Source of the DNA: Bolinopsis microptera
Taxonomy: Eukaryota > Ctenophora > Tentaculata > Lobata > Bolinopsidae
Direction of reading: 5' to 3'
DNA: 60,000 nucleotides
Assembly: GCF_026151205.1 (NCBI RefSeq)
Contig: NC_087080.1
Coordinates: forward strand, 16,965,337-17,025,336
Both the position numbers and the translations under genes were made by a program. Shown here piece after piece: positions 1 to 10,800 of this stretch (position 1 is the stretch's first letter; each line of letters starts with the position of its first letter). The notes beneath the pieces were generated by a model. It did no database searches and was not told where the DNA came from. It worked only from the letters and a program-made list of their open reading frames with translations.

Positions 1-1624
1 GATATATCCAAATCTGAATCAGGACAACATTTCAAACCACTTGCCATTCTAACAGCACATTCCTTATTTCACTGCCACATAGCGCATATCTACACTGATA
101 ACACACCTAATTGCGGTGAGGCAGCATCATAAAGTTACTAATATCAAATATGTTTGCAGATCAGGGCCAGTCGACTCGACCAATAAAATTTTAATTGAAT
201 AGTTTTAATAGATAACATCACAATTATAATCTGCGTGCCCCTCGGGGATGAATATTTTAACTTATTTCAATTATATATTACTTTTGAGTAAACATTGGCT
301 GGTACTACGGACCAGTCCCCCAATCAATCATGTATATATATATATCCGTACCATTTTACTGACACCACGACATCAACTTTAACACGACTTTCCGCAAAAA
401 CCGTAAAAGATGCACAATTTAAACTTTTTTGACTGGTTCAAATGCTCTAATGGCCTTCAAATCAGCATGAAAAAATAAAAAATTGGCCAAGGAATAATAA
501 TTTTAGTGCCCAAAATTTGGACTCCCAAGTGGTGTCAAAAACGCGAATTAAATAGGTAAAATAGGTAATAATTATTTTAGTCTCTTGAGTCTTTTTTTTT
601 TTTTTTTTTAGAACATTTGAATATAATTTGAAACATTACAGAAATGTTGTACAAATCGCTCAAACACACACACTAGGTCTTAATTCGGTTAAGTTCCAAT
701 CGAAAATTAAATGATTCTCAAAATGTAGGTGTCTAATGAAAATGTGATACTGTGTGACAAAGTTAAGAATGTCTTAGTGAAAGAGAGTTAACTGTCGATA
801 AATTCATGTGAGGTACTATCGAAGTTCAAAATGTTGTGATGGGTGACATGATAATGACTGATAAGAAAAAGTTTTCATGTCAACTGTGCCATAATCCAGA
901 ACAGTGTGATGACTGTCAAAGTGTCGACCACTAGGTACTTGGACGAACAAGTGTACCCGAGGTGTTCTGAGATGGCATGCTCGGGAACACGAACGCGCGC
1001 TAGTCGCTAGGGCAAAAAAAGAAATGCACAGTAAGCAAGTTAAAAAAAAGGAAAATTAAAATGCCGCTTGGGCCAAATGCAGTGAGCCAGTAAGGTGCGG
1101 TCGTAGGAGCAAGTGGCTCTGAAGACTAAAACTGATGAGACTGATGAGGCTGATACTGAAAATGAAGACTGAAAGGGGGGAAGCAAAGGAGAAGGAAAGG
1201 ATGCAGGGGGAAAAGAAAAAAGAAACAAGAGTGGAGACAAACCACCTGCTGAGGTCTGGCTAAAATCAGAATGCAGTGAGCGGCCCGTGTAACAAAATCG
1301 TCCGTGGCAGTCTACCCCGTACGCAGACTACGGTCCAAGATTTCAGGCGCCAGAATACACTTTTTGGTGCAGAGCTGGTCACGACCAGGGTCCTCTCGGA
1401 TACCCCGTCTCGGAGGTCGGGCCAATGGAGCGATCCATTGCTGTACTAACAACCATTGTAACCCTATCACTCTGAAGGCCCCACAGTTCCTACATGGACG
1501 CACGGCCGGAAGCCCATGTAGGGACGGAAAGTCCCAAGAGTCGCTCATAGCATCCGTCACAGATCCAAAGCAGAAGGAGAAGGAAAGAAAGAACGAGAAA
1601 AGCAGAAGAGAGCTGGCTGAAGGA
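1..1624. other. No recognisable gene; AT-rich DNA
   Basis: I see no supportable host gene here. There is a run of 18 T at 592-609 and a short AT dinucleotide stretch near 332-345. The small open frames at 1040-1240 and 1304-1696 are low-complexity and have no recognisable domain. The part nearest 1624 is probably 3' untranslated sequence of the LINE fragment that follows. Confidence 0.5.
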
Positions 1625-2198
1625 CTACTTTCCATCTTCATCACGAAGGCTGTCTTTGTGCTTGAGGTTCAGACTGTACATTTCTCTGATGGTTGAGCAT
1701 GAAAGTCTAATCAAGTTCAAATCCTGCTCGTTAAGGTTACCGTAAAGATCTTCGGTACGAGAGAGAGTGTTGACAATGTTGTTCAGTCCGTTGTCATTGC
1801 TGTTTCCCAAGCTTTCACTAGCTCTGGTAAACTTGTCTCTGATAGCCTTCCCTTGTGGGCAGGAAGTGAGAAAGTGTGTTTCATCCTCTATGATCCCGGT
1901 TGATCCTTTCAGTTCACAAAAGGTGCAAGTTCTGCTCTCTAGAGGTGTTTTGTCGTATCTCCCAATTTCTATGCTGAGTCTGTGAGAACTGCACCTTATT
2001 TGAGCTGTTGATCTTCTGTCATTGAGAGTTCTTGCATAATCGAGGTAAGGCTCCCATGCAAAGACTGTTTTGACGTCCTTGTAGAAAGTGAGTTTCCTGC
2101 TCTCGTTAATCTTTGATCTCCAGGAGTCTGTAAAAAGCTTTTGAAAGTTATTTACCAGCTCGTCTGACCACTCTAGACGGGTTCCTGCTAGTATATTT
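1625..2198 (-). mobile_element. Non-LTR retrotransposon (LINE) 3' fragment: C-terminal part of the reverse transcriptase ORF
   Basis: The minus strand is open for about 190 codons from 2198 to a stop at 1625, with no start codon, as expected of a 5'-truncated LINE. Seen: a motif of the form R-x-C-x2-C followed by EDETHFL and a later Cys-Pro. This is the Cys/His domain found after the reverse transcriptase in CR1/L2/RTE-like elements. It is preceded by an I-R-C-S-S-H-R-L-S-I-E-x-G-R-Y stretch typical of the same region. The reverse transcriptase catalytic part is missing because homology stops near 2198. It could belong to the same family as the LINE ORF1 near 43.4-45.5 kb, but nothing here proves that. 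Inactive relic. Confidence 0.75.
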
Positions 2199-3475
2199 AA
2201 TTACGTTAGATAACGTATTTAATTTACAGCAGACTGTAGACTTAGAGGTCCCGATTCCACGAAACCAGTCCACTATTCCCCTTATCTACATTCTACAATG
2301 CTGTGCAGAATTTCTCAGGTCACTTAGTAGACGCGGAATATATTTTAGGGCACGGATAATCTTTAAAACCTCTTAGTAATCTTTAAAACCCCTTAGTAAT
2401 CTTAAAAACGTAAGTTTTAAGCACACGAATGTTATACTGAACAGTAAACTTAGAGGCTTACAGATTTTTGTGGTACCTTGGAAAAGAATTACTGAGCAGG
2501 TCATAAATTACAAATTCCAGATTGGTTTATATTTTACGGTAATTAGTTAAGCAGTTTTGTAATTTGAAATCAATCTTATGCTTAACCATTGTGTCAGAGA
2601 TTAAGTCGAAACATCGACCTCAGCTATTTTTGATGGTCTATCAAAATGAAAAAAGATATATTGTACGTTTTCACAGATTATTTCAACTTTTCATATCATT
2701 AAAGACAGATTTCGATTCTAAAAGCGTCCAAGGAAATATTGTTGTTATTTATTATACACCTTTTCGCACAAACATATTAAAAACTAAAGTCTTCATTAAT
2801 GGACTGTTCTTTAGACAACAAAAGTTTAAAGAAATGTTTTATTATCGTGATTAGTCTCGACAATCTAGCTCGTTAATTTGTAAAGTTCGAGTAACCCAGT
2901 ACGTGATGACAAATTACAACTCGAGTCTGTTAGATTCTTAGATTCTTAATTTTCAGAAACTAATCAGTAATCTCAAATAGTTGCAGGTTTTACAAATCCC
3001 CAATTTAATCACTTGCCGTAAAATAAACATCCAGTATATTATATTCCATCTTCTGATGGGTGTGAAAACCACCTCTGAGGCCACCCCGATGAAGCCTTTC
3101 TTCTTTTCCAACTCTAGTAGCCTGGGTTCTCTGATCATTAGTAGGCTGAAATACCATCCCACATTAAACTGATAGGCTGAGTAGCTCAGGAAATGTGATT
3201 GGCATTAATACCTACTCGGTATTGGAGCTACTCGTCCTTACCACAATCTAATTTAGAGCCTTCTACTGTCATTGTTGTGACCTGTAGATTAACCAAACAA
3301 TATTAAAATATTTGTGTCGTCTAGAGTGGGCAGACTCACATCACAGCTATACAACTTCATACGTCTCACCAACGTCAGAGAAAGGAGAGAGTTCTATATA
3401 CAAGGTTAGAGTCTCTAAAACTGGATGAAATATTTTAATTTCTTCAATAGAGTTTGTTTTTTCTTAACAATTTCA
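2199..3475. other. No recognisable gene
   Basis: AT-rich sequence. Open frames at 2564-2854 and 2953-3172 (overlapping on both strands) have no domain I recognise and no codon-bias signal, so I treat them as chance. Confidence 0.4.
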
Positions 3476-3840
3476 TCTCATTATTTGTTTGCAATTTCCA
3501 TTTGAAACGAAACTCTAAACCGAGAGGAGCGTTAAACCCAACGTCATTAGGTATTAGGTAAAACTAACTATTAGTATTGCTGTTTAAAGGTGTGACGTCA
3601 AGAAGAAGGACAGTGGTATTTGAGACTGGAACTGCGCTACCTGGCCGCTATAATAGAAATATTAATCTATTTTTCACAAAACCTCTAGACCATGTTTTTC
3701 ACTAATTTCAGCGTATTGATTTGTTTGTAATTCCCTTTTCAATGAAACTCTATCCCACAGGGCCGAAACCGAGAGGGGCATTAAACCCAACATCGTTAGC
3801 GATTTCAAATGCAGCTCATAGCTTGTGACGTCATAGCAAC
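3476..3840 (+). repeat. Diverged tandem duplication, spacing about 240 bp
   Basis: Two related blocks, about 3478-3600 and 3716-3835, share the order TTGTTTG-AATT, GAAACTCTA, CCGAGAGG-GC and TTAAACCCAAC-TC, then TGTGACGTCA. They differ by substitutions and indels, so the duplication is old. No coding potential seen. Confidence 0.55.
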
Positions 3841-4114
3841 AGCCTCTCAGCTATAGCCCCACTTTCGTCCGTGCACTTTTTCAAGAGGTCGTGTCAAATG
3901 TTTGCTATCAGATCACCGTAAATTGGAGGTCAATTATAATGAACTAACATTAAATATCACATTACACGGGCTAAGCAACGGTTAGTCACTAGCTTAGTTT
4001 CTTAGACTGCCATCTCTCTGGACCCCGTCCAGAATTCCATCTCTTTCGGGAGTGTCATGTGAACATGAGTATGGACAGATTGCAATGAGAATCAGGACGT
4101 AAAATAAACAACAA

Positions 4115-4180
4115 ATTGTAGAGATTACACATGACTATTGTAGAGATTACACATGACTATTGTAGAGATTACACATGACT
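4115..4180 (+). repeat. 22-bp tandem repeat, three perfect copies
   Basis: Three identical 22-bp units starting ATTGTAGAG and ending CATGACT sit head to tail at 4115, 4137 and 4159. Confidence 0.9.
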
Positions 4181-4579
4181 ATGAGTCAGAGACGACTAAC
4201 ATTATGTCAACTCTCCAAACGCTCACTTCGCACTTCGCAGACCCCCTCAGACCCCCTCAAACCCCATCAGTGACCCCTGGTGACCGCCACCTTTCCAATT
4301 CATTACTCACCGTCCCAACAACAACAATAACCTGCTATCAAAAAATGAACAGCAAGCGAGCTGCATAACACCGCATATGTCAACGATCAAATTCATAACC
4401 AATGACATGTCAACGTATGTCCCTGCAGGCCCCAAGGCAGCAAGCAGTTAATCAGCGAACACCTTACCTCCCCTCCTTCTCCTTGCTAAACTGCAGCTAC
4501 TATCCGCATAATCCCACCAATTTGCTATGAAAATGTCAAAATATTAATTCATTAGCCTTGCTCAGGGGGCTGATTGCTC

Positions 4580-4605
4580 GGGGGGGGGGGGGGGGGGGGG
4601 GGGGG
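4580..4605 (+). repeat. Poly-G tract, 26 G
   Basis: An uninterrupted G run. Length in the assembly is uncertain, and the run may form a G-quadruplex. Confidence 0.9.
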
Positions 4606-4701
4606 CTGATTGGTTATCGACCAGCAAATGATGAATATTGGATTCGAATGATGAATAATCGAGACAATTTTGTTCTCATCTGGCAGAAACGAACGACGGC
4701 T

Positions 4702-4809
4702 GCAGGTGGTTCAAGCAGGTGGTTCAAGCAGGTGGTCCAGCAGGTGGTTCAAGCAGGTGGTTCAAGCAGGTGGTTCAAGCAGGTGGTTCAAGCAAGTGGT
4801 TCAAGCAGG
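4702..4809 (+). repeat. 13-bp minisatellite, about 8.4 copies
   Basis: Unit GCAGGTGGTTCAA, with one 12-bp variant and one G-to-A variant near the 3' end. It lies in a 108-codon open frame, but the repeat itself creates that frame. Confidence 0.9.
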
Positions 4810-5065
4810 CTTGGTTCCATGAACACCTCATTCGATAACCTATTGATCAGTTATGAACCCGCCGTAACAGTGGCACTTTGGTAGTGGCACTGTGGCAGTG
4901 GCAGTGGTTGTGGCAGAATGGTTTTCAGAAAAAAGTTTCAGTTTTCCGGTGTTTTTTTTGAAATAATTTATGACCACGCCCTGTTTCGCAACCACACATT
5001 GTTTCGCAAACATCAGCACGTTCGACGACATATGGAAATGAACAATAAGCCAAAATGAACCACAG

Positions 5066-5166
5066 GTAGTTGGAGCGGATACCGCAGCCGGTGCTATGAC
5101 CGCGGGTAATATTATAATAACTTCCCTACCGGAACCCTACTAGAAGCAGTAACCGCTCCAACTAAC
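5066..5166. repeat. Possible miniature inverted-repeat element (101 bp)
   Basis: GTTGGAGCGG near 5069-5078 is matched by its reverse complement CCGCTCCAAC near 5153-5162, and homology extends a few bases further with mismatches. The inside is unrelated single-copy sequence. I could not find a convincing target duplication, so this may be a simple hairpin. Confidence 0.35.
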
Positions 5167-5181
5167 AAACAACAGCCTTGT

Positions 5182-5219
5182 AATTATATCACAAATATTT
5201 AATTATATCACAAATATTT
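5182..5219 (+). repeat. 19-bp perfect direct duplication
   Basis: Two adjacent identical copies of an AT-rich 19-mer beginning AATTATATCAC. Confidence 0.85.
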
Positions 5220-5220
5220 A

Positions 5221-6880
5221 TTGTGGTGGAATTCTTTAGTCTACGGAAACATCTATCCCCGAGATTCCACCGTGGAATTGGACTGTGGTCTCTTTTCAAT
5301 CGGTCTCACTGGATACAAGTTGAAAGGTCTGATTTAGTAAATAGTATGAAGCCTACAACTATTTACCTAGCTTGCTAGTCTATTGCACGGATATGCAAGT
5401 GAAAAGAGCGCCAGGTGAAGAATGATTTGCAGTCACACTGTATCCAAGTGCTAATCATTAGGTACAACTATTGATTACAAATAAGACACAATATACATGT
5501 GTTAAGACATTGGATCCGCATTACTCCACCTGTCTTTATATGAAACGAACGCAAATATTAGTCAAACAACAATAGAACTTGTAACTATCAAATAGTGTCA
5601 AAACAAGCAGGTTTAACCCAGTTAATCAGCCAACAAGCAGTTTAAATCAGTCACGCACCAGAACACCTTGCACTTAGTAACTTGTTAGTAACAAGTAGTA
5701 CACATCACAACACGTGACCAATAACTGATAATAATCATGATGTAATACCTGGCTAGCACAGTTGAGAATGGGATGATTGAGAGGATGATCTAGTTACAGC
5801 TGTAACTACTTGCTTCACCAGTTCACCAACTCGTGCATGACCACTTGTATTATTGTGGATTTTAGACTGTTATCACAGTCTGAAGAATTGAGACTGTGTC
5901 TCACGCTGCCAACTATTTTAAGTTTTTAGAGCTACAAGACCAAAAATATTTATGAAAATGCAGCGCAGTTTATTTTCTTGTTTCATATTTTTCGGGACAG
6001 AATGTTTTGACAGTTTGTCATGCAAAATAAACGAAAAAATTAATCAGATTTTCTGTCACTTTACTATACTGACACACTGACATAATACTGTATAGTGTAT
6101 ACTGAGAAGGGTGAAACTAACGGGTGAAACTAACGGGTGAACGCATTTTCGAGAATCTGCATTTGACAAAGGAAATGTGAGTAAACAAAAGAAATTGGTC
6201 CGGATATTGACAATGAGTTAAACAGATAATTACAAAACCTCCCAGAAGTTTGTATAAATTAAAAGCAGCAGCACGGCGCACACCACGTTGCTCTGAATCG
6301 TAATCATTCTTTAGTCGCTCATTCAAGAATCTTGCCCGTCTTTGCAGAATGATATTAGCAGTTGTATTTGTTCCTGAAAATTGCATATCGAACTATTTAT
6401 TGGACCCTAGTGGCGGTGAAGATCGGTAAAATCCACAGTTGCAGATGAAAAGCATCATTAAAAAAGTATTCGAAATAGAAATGTTGGTAAACCATCTAGA
6501 GCAGGAACTGCTTATACGAGTCTTCTGTTATCATCAACTAAACTAACAAAAACCCCACATTAACTTTGTGTTATTAGTGAAAAATGACGTAAAATAGAGT
6601 CCCGGACCACAATGGACCAACATGTGGCAAACATTGACCTTCATTAGTGTCCCAATCCAAGAAGACAGAGTATATAAAAAGTTGCGAGGATTACCCAGGA
6701 GTATACAATAACAATATATACTACTTACTGGGTACTACCCAGGAGGAGTTGCGAGTACACAATAACCCCGGTAATTTGGACCGTCAGATCTGCAATCCAT
6801 AGACTACGTGATCAGTGTACGTGATGATGTTTATTAGTCTCGTTTATTATCAGAATTACAAACAAATTCCCTTCGGTCTC
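5221..6880. other. No recognisable gene
   Basis: Only small structures are visible: a 13-bp duplication GGGTGAAACTAAC at 6109-6134, and short direct repeats of ACCCAGGAG-type sequence near 6690-6745. An 89-codon minus open frame at 6117-6386 has no recognisable domain and I do not call it. Confidence 0.4.
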
Positions 6881-7273
6881 TAAAATCCACTATCAAAACA
6901 GACATTTGGTGTGTATTGTTTACCATCCATTCGGCACTTGAGCGTCTAGTTCTAGTTCTGCTCATTCCCCCATTTCACCTCCATCATTCACCTTCATCAT
7001 GTCACCTCCACATAGATAACCCCTCCTTCAATCTTCAGGTTGCCATGCCTCAGACTCCAGAGGCAGGCAAAGCATCATCATGCTAAAAATCCACTATCAA
7101 ACCAGACATTTGGTGTGTATTGTTTACCATCCATTAGGCACTTGAGCGTCTAGTTCTAGTTCTACTCATTCCCCCATGTCACCTACATCATGTCACCTCC
7201 ACAATCCACATAGATAACCCCTTCTTCAGGTTGCCATACCCCAGAGGCAGGCAGCACATTTTCATGCTATCCT
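6881..7273 (+). repeat. Tandem duplication of about 200 bp
   Basis: Two head-to-tail copies (about 6881-7082 and 7083-7273) share long blocks such as GACATTTGGTGTGTATTG and CTTGAGCGTCTAGTTCTAG, with internal indels. It lies about 430 bp upstream of the PLC start codon. Confidence 0.75.
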
Positions 7274-7702
7274 TTCCTTTTTTGGGCCATCTAGGTCCAG
7301 CCTCTCTTTAAGACAAATTTTTTTTTAATATTTGGATTTTTTTTTAAATATTTGGATTATTTAGCATTTCAATATCCGATTAGCCATGCTGATACGTAAT
7401 TTCAGTTATAACGTGTCCTTTTTCCTGTGAGATTGAAATGCCAACCACTAAATAAACATTGGTCAACAAGCCAAGCCTTCACTCTGAATGATAATTGATA
7501 TTGTATTTTATACACAAGGAAATGTGACCGCACTACGTAAAATACATTTCACACACACACGGTGTACACTGTACGTCGCACATTAAAACCAGTCTGCAGT
7601 CGTCACTTTTAGTTGCTTTTTGTAGTCACTTAAGTTCAGCACAAAACTAACAACACCTACCCTAACTGGAAGCTCCTGATCAGGAACCTCGCAGTCCATC
7701 AC

Positions 7703-7871
7703 ATGATTACCCTCTGTCTCTTGCTCCTGGTCCCCAATGTAGTCGCTCAGGACGATCTAACTAGATTCGTACTTTCACTGAGAAACAGGGTGTCACACAT
7801 TTGTCCACCTGTAAATAATATTCCTGATGAGCGAGCTTGTTGGCTCAGGGTATCTCAACTTACTTTTCCTG
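7703..7871 (+). CDS. PLC exon 1: start codon and signal peptide
   Basis: ATG at 7703 opens 56 codons plus one base, beginning [16 protein letters not shown]. The donor is G-GTAAAT at 7872. This ATG is chosen because a signal peptide follows at once. A further non-coding 5' exon cannot be excluded. Confidence 0.8.
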
Positions 7872-10800
7872 GTAAATAAACTCATAACAGTTTGAGCAGC
7901 TCGTTGATTTTGTTTTTCTGACTTTATTCTGCTATTCACTATTGTTTTAGAGCATTAATCTAAAAATAGTATTATTGGAGCCCACGCACCTGTTATAATC
8001 AGATCATTTTGCAAACTATTCTCTATCGAGATCTTATAAATATAACGGTTGAGCAAGGGCCACGGATACGAAAATAGAAATCTGACTAATTATTATTTAC
8101 TGTTGAGACTTAAATAGTAATATACCATGAACTCGTCTTAGTTTACATCATCCCGTACTCAGGATCTCACAACAGCGCGGCGCGAGATGATCTGAGACTG
8201 GGAGTGCTCAACCTGCCGGTGCCGGACTGTAAACATCAGAACCAGCAGTTAACTGTCACTCAGCAGCTGGAACTGGGGGTTAGGTCCCTCGACCTTGACG
8301 TGGCCTACAAACCGGCTATTGGGTCCAGGTTGGATATAATATCTACCATCAGATTTAGATAATGTTCATCCAATGTTTAACAACATGAACAACAACATGG
8401 CGAACCTAGCAGTCCCTCGACCTTGACGTGGCCTACAAACCGGCTATTGGGTCCAGGTTGGATATAATATCTACCATCAGATTTAGATAATGTTCATCCA
8501 ATGTTTAACAACATGAACAACAACATGGCGAACCTAGCAGTCCCTCGACCTTGACGTGGCCTACAAACCGGCCATTGGCTCCAGGTTGGATATAATATCT
8601 ACCATCAGATTTAGATAATGTTCATCCAATGTTTAACAACATGAACAACAACATGGCGAACCTAGCAGTCCCTCGACCTTGACGTGGCCTACAAACCGGC
8701 CATTGGCTCCAGGTTGGATATAATATCTACCATCAGATTTAGATAATGTTCATCCAATGTTTAACAACATGAACAACAACATGGCGAACCTAGCAGTCCC
8801 TCGACCTTGACGTGGCCTACAAACCGGCCATTGGCTCCAGGTTGGATATAATATCTACCATCAGATTTAGATAATGTTCATCCAATGTTTAACAACATGA
8901 ACAACAACATGGCGAACCTAGCAGTCCCTCGACCTTGACGTGGCCTACAAACCGGCCATTGGCTCCAGGTTGGATATAATATCTACCATCAGATTTAGAT
9001 AATGTTCATCCAATGTTTAACAACATGAACAACAACATGGCGAACCTAGCAGTCCCTCGACCTTGACGTGGCCTACAAACCGGCTATTGGGTCCAGGTTG
9101 GATATAATATCTACCATCAGATTTAGATAATGTTCATCCAATGTTTAACAACATGAACAACAACATGGCGAACCTAGCAGTCCCTCGACCTTGACGTGGC
9201 CTACAAACCGGCTATTGGGTCCAGGTTGGATATAATATCTACCATCAGATTTAGATAATGTTCATCCAATGTTTAACAACATGAACAACAACATGGCGAA
9301 CCTAGCAGTCCCTCGACCTTGACGTGGCCTACAAACCGGCCATTGGCTCCAGGTTGGATATAATATCTACCATCAGATTTAGATAATGTTCATCCAATGT
9401 TTAACAACATGAACAACAACATGGCGAACCTAGCAGTCCCTCGACCTTGACGTGGCCTACAAACCGGCCATTGGCTCCAGGTTGGATATAATATCTACCA
9501 TCAGATTTAGATAATGTTCATCCAATGTTTAACAACATGAACAACAACATGGCGAACCTAGCAGTCCCTCGACCTTGACGTGGCCTACAAACCGGCCATT
9601 GGCTCCAGGTTGGATATAATATCTACCATCAGATTTAGATAATGTTCATCCAATGTTTAACAACATGAACAACAACATGGCGAACCTAGCAGTCCCTCGA
9701 CCTTGACGTGGCCTACAAACCGGCCATTGGCTCCAGGTTGGATATAATATCTACCATCAGATTTAGATAATGTTCATCCAATGTTTAACAACATGAACAA
9801 CAACATGGCGAACCTAGCAGTCCCTCGACCTTGACGTGGCCTACAAACCGGCTATTGGGTCCAGGTTGGATATAATATCTACCATCAGATTTAGATAATG
9901 TTCATCCAATGTTTAACAACATGAACAACAACATGGCGAACCTAGCAGTCCCTCGACCTTGACGTGGCCTACAAACCGGCCATTGGCTCCAGGTTGGATA
10001 TAATATCTACCATCAGATTTAGATAATGTTCATCCAATGTTTAACAACATGAACAACAACATGGCGAACCTAGCAGTCCCTCGACCTTGACGTGGCCTAC
10101 AAACCGGCTATTGGGTCCAGGTTGGATATAATATCTACCATCAGATTTAGATAATGTTCATCCAATGTTTAACAACATGAACAACAACATGGCGAACCTA
10201 GCAGTCCCTCGACCTTGACGTGGCCTACAAACCGGCCATTGGGTCCAGGTTGGATATAATATCTACCATCAGATTTAGATAATGTTCATCCAATGTTTAA
10301 CAACATGAACAACAACATGGCGAACCTAGCAGTCCCTCGACCTTGACGTGGCCTACAAACCGGCTATTGGGTCCAGGTTGGATATAATATCTACCATCAG
10401 ATTTAGATAATGTTCATCCAATGTTTAACAACATGAACAACAACATGGCGAACCTAGCAGTCCCTCGACCTTGACGTGGCCTACAAACCGGCCATTGGGT
10501 CCAGGTTGGATATAATATCTACCATCAGATTTAGATAATGTTCATCCAATGTTTAACAACATGAACAACAACATGGCGAACCTAGCAGTCCCTCGACCTT
10601 GACGTGGCCTACAAACCGGCCATTGGGTCCAGGTTGGATATAATATCTACCATCAGATTTAGATAATGTTCATCCAATGTTTAACAACATGAACAACAAC
10701 ATGGCGAACCTAGCAGTCCCTCGACCTTGACGTGGCCTACAAACCGGCCATTGGGTCCAGGTTGGATATAATATCTACCATCAGATTTAGATAATGTTCA

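Noticed and set aside
1304-1696. 130-codon plus-strand open frame
   Set aside because: It overlaps the 3' end of the minus-strand LINE fragment and has no domain.
4558-4884. 108-codon open frame with poly-Gly
   Set aside because: It starts at TTG and is made of the poly-G tract and the 13-bp minisatellite.
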